The notes below the pieces were generated by a model that was given only the letters and a program-made list of their open reading frames with translations, did not search any database and had not been told where the DNA came from. DNA of 64,000 nt, taken from assembly GCA_034336665.1 (NCBI GenBank), contig CM067584.1, forward strand, positions 4,320,699 to 4,384,698, given 5' to 3'. The translations under genes were made by a program, and so were the position numbers. This document shows, piece by piece, positions 60,080 to 64,000 of this stretch; position 1 is the stretch's first letter; every line of letters begins with the position of its first letter. The DNA is from Luscinia megarhynchos. Its lineage: Eukaryota > Chordata > Aves > Passeriformes > Turdidae.

Positions 60080-60791
60080 TGTTGGAACCCTGGAAACTGA
60101 GAATTTTGGACTTTCTGTGCTGACAGGCACTGATCCCCAGGAAAACGCATCTTTTGACTTGAGGCTGGGGAGAAAAAAAGTTGAAAAATTCCAAAACTGA
60201 ATGATAGAACTGGGACCATGGATGTGCAGTTTGAACAGAAGTGTGTAACATCACACAGTGGAAATCTTAGAATTTAAGGTTTTACAATATAGTGATATAT
60301 AGAAAGCAAGATGGAGGTTTTAGGGCAGAGGTTTCCTTTTTCTTCACTTTCTTCTTCATGGATTTGGGTGATTTTGTTTAATTGTATAGAAAAATCCACA
60401 TTGCAGGTCGTGGTTGTTTATTGGGTTAAAAGTAAAAATAATTTAGGTGTAATTTCTTAATTGGACAATTTGCCCTTAAAAGGCTTTGTAGAGAGAGAGA
60501 GAGAGCTCAATTTTTAGTTTGTTAGCTTGAAGTGCTGTAGAACTCACTGTAACACAGGTAAGAATTAAAAAACATCTGAGTCTGAACAAGAAATTCTGAC
60601 TCTCGTGCATTTAATCCCAACCCTGGGGAAAAAAAAAAAAAAAAAAAGATAAAACGGGATAGTTAAGTTAAGATAGGTTAAGATTTGGGGCACTGCACAG
60701 CCACTGCTGCTCCCTGAGCCCCCCAAAATCTTCAGCACACGGGAGGCAGAGCCTGGGGGAAGGAAAGCAGGGCCATCCACCTGTGCTGGCG
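60080..60791. other. Unique or decayed ERV interior
   Basis: May include retroviral leader next to the LTR. Otherwise unrecognised. (GA)n at about 60491-60505 and A20 at about 60629-60648. Confidence 0.3.
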
Positions 60792-61153
60792 TGGGAAAGG
60801 CTGGGAAAGTGGGAATGTTCAACCTGGAAAGGAGAAGCTTTGGTGTGACCCAACTGCTCCTTCCAGGACCTGAAAGAAGTGGCAGGAAAGATGGAGAGAG
60901 ACCTGAGACAAGGATGGAGGGACAGGACACAGGGAAGGGTTTCAGACTGACAGAGAAGGGTTATTTGGGATTTTGGGGAGGAATTCCTCCTGGGAGGGTG
61001 TGAGGGGCTGGGATGGAATTCCCAGAGGAGCTGTGGCTGCCCTGGATCCCTGGAAATGCCCAAGGCCAGGCTGGAGCACCTGGGAGGTGGAGCAGAGGGG
61101 TGGAATTAAGTGACCTCTGCAGCTCCTTCCAACCCAAACCTTTCCATGATGCC
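60792..61153 (+). mobile_element. CR1 LINE 3'-end fragment, longest in the window
   Basis: Begins 'tgttcaacctggaaaggaga', then 'gaaagatggagagagacctg', 'gaggggctgggatggaattc', 'ctggatccctggaaatgccc', 'ccaaggccaggctggagcac', and ends 'cttccaacccaaacctttcc', 'atgatgcc'. Plus strand, 362 bp of 3' terminal CR1. No intact coding frame. Confidence 0.92.
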
Positions 61154-62666
61154 GATATTTGGTGAATTTCTGAGCTGGGATGATGGCCCTGCTGGGCTGG
61201 GGAGCTCCTGCCCACCTGCACCGCTGGATTTGGGTGCTTTTTTCTCTCCCTACTGTCACTAGGGAGGGATCCTGAGGGTCTCCATTGCATGTTCCAAACC
61301 AGGGCTGGATTCAGGGTGAGGTTTGCACCATAAACATTCCGAAACAACTTCAGATGTTCGTGCTTTGGATCCAGCCATGAACTTGCAAAGGCTCTTCAGA
61401 CCTCAGCTTCTACTTTCACAGAGGAAAACTCATCATGGTTTTGAGCCCTTGATGATGCCAAGCTCCTGCAGGAGCTTCCCAAGCAGAATCCTGCCCAAGC
61501 AGCTGTTGGATCTCAAGACTTCCCACATCCTGGCACTTTTATTTGAACTCAGGAGCTGGAGCAGGGAGAAACACAGCCTTCAGCAAGAGGAGAAAGGGAA
61601 ATTATCAACCTCTCAATTTCCTAGCCCTGGGGATATCTGGGATCATCCAGGACTCCCACCACAGCTTAGGCAGGCGGGAACAGAAAGGCCATGAGGAATT
61701 TTTCAGTGAAATATTGTCTGTGTGCTGCTTCAAGATCTCAATATTTAGTCCAGGAATGGCTTTCACTCTTTATGTTACACAGAAATGTGATATTTTCTTT
61801 AATATCTTGGCTGAGAAAACCTCTGGTAGCTGAAGATTTATTTTTTTAGGGGATTGTTTTAATTAAGATTAAATGCATGAAAATAATTCAGAAAAAGTAA
61901 AGCAATTTCTGGGTACTGTACCATTATTATCAAGTACTTTTTCTTCCCCCCTTCTTCACATACACCATTAATTAGCCCTCAAATGGGGCTAATTAAGGGT
62001 TAACATCATCCCCTTCTTAAAGCCCTGGGAGGGCACCCAGTGATCATGGGAAGAGGATAAACTATTACTGGGAATTTGTCAAGGTCTTTCATACAAGCAC
62101 AAGCAATTAACATTAATTGTTTAAGATCATTCTCACTCAAGCTCACTCTGGTATTATTTTTCACTAATGAAAGTAGAGAGTTAATTAGTTCTTTCTCAGT
62201 AAATGTTTTAGACAGATATCCTTTGTCTCAAATGACGGTGGGCGTGTGGGGACAGGACATGCACCAAACCTCAAAAAAGTTATACAGTATTTATGAACTT
62301 GTGGTTTTGTGGGGTTTTTTTGGTTGGTTTTTTTTGGTTTTGGTTTTGTTGTTTTTTTTTTTTGTTGTTGTTGTTGTTGTTGTTTGTTTGGTTGGGTTTT
62401 TGTGGTCTAAAAAGCCTTTATTTTAAATTTTTTGTAAATTTTTCTTTTGACCTAGCCTTGTTTTGATCACTTGGGAGTAACTGACTGGTGTTTGTGCATC
62501 AGGTTTTATAAAGATAGAAACCATTGAGCAGAAATAAAAGTTCAAATCACCCAACAGAGGAGCAGGAGTTGTTATTTGTGACGCCCAAGGAGAGCAGGGT
62601 TGTGCCTTTGCTGTGCCCTGGCTTTGACTGCCAATCCCTGTCCCCCATCCCACAGCTCTGGGAGTG
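61154..62666. other. Unique intergenic sequence
   Basis: No gene recognised. A T/G-rich low-complexity tract with (TTG)n lies at about 62310-62402. A 123-codon frame (61323-61694) is unsupported. Confidence 0.45.
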
Positions 62667-62672
62667 ACCCAC

Positions 62673-63301
62673 TGTTGGGGAAGATGAAACAGGGAAACCT
62701 TGCAAATATGAATGCTCAGATTCTGAAACCATGAACAAGATTGAAATGAAAGCCACTTTTGAGATGCCAGGCTTTAGTTACTGAATTCCCATGCAACAAT
62801 GGGATGGCCCCTGAAGGCAATCCCCTCTTGATAGAACAATGCCCTCGGCCAGAGAGCAACTCCAAAGGTCAGAGAAGACTTTGCTAGGGTCCAAAGAGTA
62901 GTTTTTAGAGTTTAAAGTGTAACACACTGTGGTAATGTAAGGATTCCTATAGGCTGTATGTAAATGCTACAGAATTTGTATCTTGTATTACATTGGTTAG
63001 TGGAAATTAGAATATTCATCATGGAAGAAGATTTATTGTATTGTAAACGGGAAATCGCTCTCTTACCTCTAATACCTCTTCTTTCTCTTGCTCTTCCTAT
63101 CTCCCTCTTCTCTCACCCCATCACCCTTTTATCCCATTGCTCTTTCTCTTCCCCCTCTTATCTCTTTGTCCTACTCTGGGCTGTGCCTGGCAGCTCTTAG
63201 CAGGGCTCTGTACAATAAACTGCAGCTGGAACTTTCAGCTTATACAGAGTGCATGAGTTTTGTCCCTGATGACTGTCTATCCCAATACAAAGACTCCCAC
63301 A
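62673..63301 (+). mobile_element. Solo LTR, ERVK-like family A
   Basis: Starts TGTTGGGGAAGATG and ends CTCCCACA, flanked by ACCCAC (62667-62672) and ACCCAT (63302-63307), a 6-bp duplication with one substitution. Same layout as 13315-13932, with AATAAA at 63214-63219. Near the start it has about 60 bp ('tgcaaatatgaatgctcaga' region) absent from the 13 kb copy, and its CT tract is shorter. Confidence 0.9.
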
Positions 63302-63307
63302 ACCCAT

Positions 63308-64000
63308 ACTTTGTTTCCACCTTGTCTGAAACTAAAAATATTTTTTTTTGTGAGGCAGAAACACTCTGTCCCCCTGATTTAGGACTCCGAGGTGACCCCA
63401 TCATTTTGGGCACTTTGATCTGCTGTGATTGGAACATTTTTAGATGTTCCCTCACTCCTTAGGTGTGTGCTGACATGGAATTGGAATATTCATCATCCTT
63501 AAATAAAACTAAATGGAACTGAGTGGAAGCTCCTTCTCCAAGGTGTTGAGTCTCCAGGCTGAGGCACCAAGAGCAGCTTTTTTGTAATGCAGGGCACAAT
63601 AGAAGCTCTTAATTTGCCATCTGAGATGCTCAGCTGCGTCCTGCTGTCTTAGTCATTAATGCAATAAATTAACTCCAGCTATAAATAAATCCCAAAATTT
63701 AGCCCTTAATGAGGTCGTGGAGATAGAAACAAAGGAGATGAATGAGTCAGTGGGGCTGGGGGCACCGTGCAGTCACAGACACATCAGGAGGAAGAAACAT
63801 CTTCTGCCTCCGATCATTCAAGGACTGGAACTGTCTGCTCCAATCTGCTGACAGGGGAGCAGCTGTCAGGTACCTCATTGGTGTTAAAATTCCAATTTTA
63901 ACCCGAAAAGGGAGAGGAAAAATGGGTGTGAGGGTCCCCCATGGTTGTGCTTGAGAGATGCCTGCTGAAGAAACAATTTTTGGATGTTATTGGCTTGCTT
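63308..64000. other. Unique sequence at the right edge
   Basis: No established gene. A weak exon-like segment (63773-63869) lies between 'gtgcag' and 'cag|gtacct', open in one frame, but the acceptor lacks a pyrimidine tract. Confidence 0.3.

Overview
The window looks like a gene-poor stretch of a bird nuclear genome, most probably a songbird. The main evidence is the transposon content. There are many short 3'-anchored CR1 LINE fragments, recognisable by their terminal block around 'gaatggtttgggctggaa' or its complement, and there are LTRs of endogenous retroviruses with intact target-site duplications (TSDs). I see no tRNA, rRNA, CRISPR, operon or bacterial feature, and no protein-coding gene that I can support. 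All the long open frames lie in tandem repeats: CATCC at 2.2 kb, GGCACA at 29.3 kb, and pyrimidine-rich arrays at 47 and 55.7 kb. Their repeat units simply lack stop codons.

The LTRs fall into several families. (A) An ERVK-like family with 6-bp TSDs: 772-1357 (-), 13315-13932 (+) and 62673-63301 (+). (B) A second ERVK-like family: 3739-4374 (-), 57283-57907 (-, solo LTR with a perfect 6-bp TSD) and 59437 to about 60079 (+). The 3.7 kb copy keeps a primer-binding site that matches the 3' end of tRNA-Asn. (C) An ERVL-like family with 5-bp TSDs: 14848-15567 (+), 21031-21747 (+), 32134-32852 (+) and 41430-42143 (-), plus a 3' fragment at 9297-9400. The four full copies share a 16-bp perfect palindrome. 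(D) Two single LTRs: 17076-17482 (+), and about 51641-52358 (+), whose promoter holds five TATAAAAA boxes spaced one helical turn apart.

Tandem repeats are the other main component. They are (CATCC)31 at 2181, a 47-bp minisatellite at 14171, an AT-rich tract at 24128, (TTA)31 at 26886, a GGCACA minisatellite at 29273-29996, T38 followed by a long AAAAGG purine tract at 34128-34322, a duplicated 20-bp array at 39108-39555, and long-unit arrays at 47097-47905 and 55712-56018.

Between these lies single-copy, AT-rich sequence with a few blocks that could be conserved non-coding elements and two clean inverted repeats (25184-25217 and 54958-55002). One short open segment (about 594-688) has coding-like composition and is the only exon candidate I would check. 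I found no new multi-gene system. The most informative items are the retroviral structures and the structured repeats.
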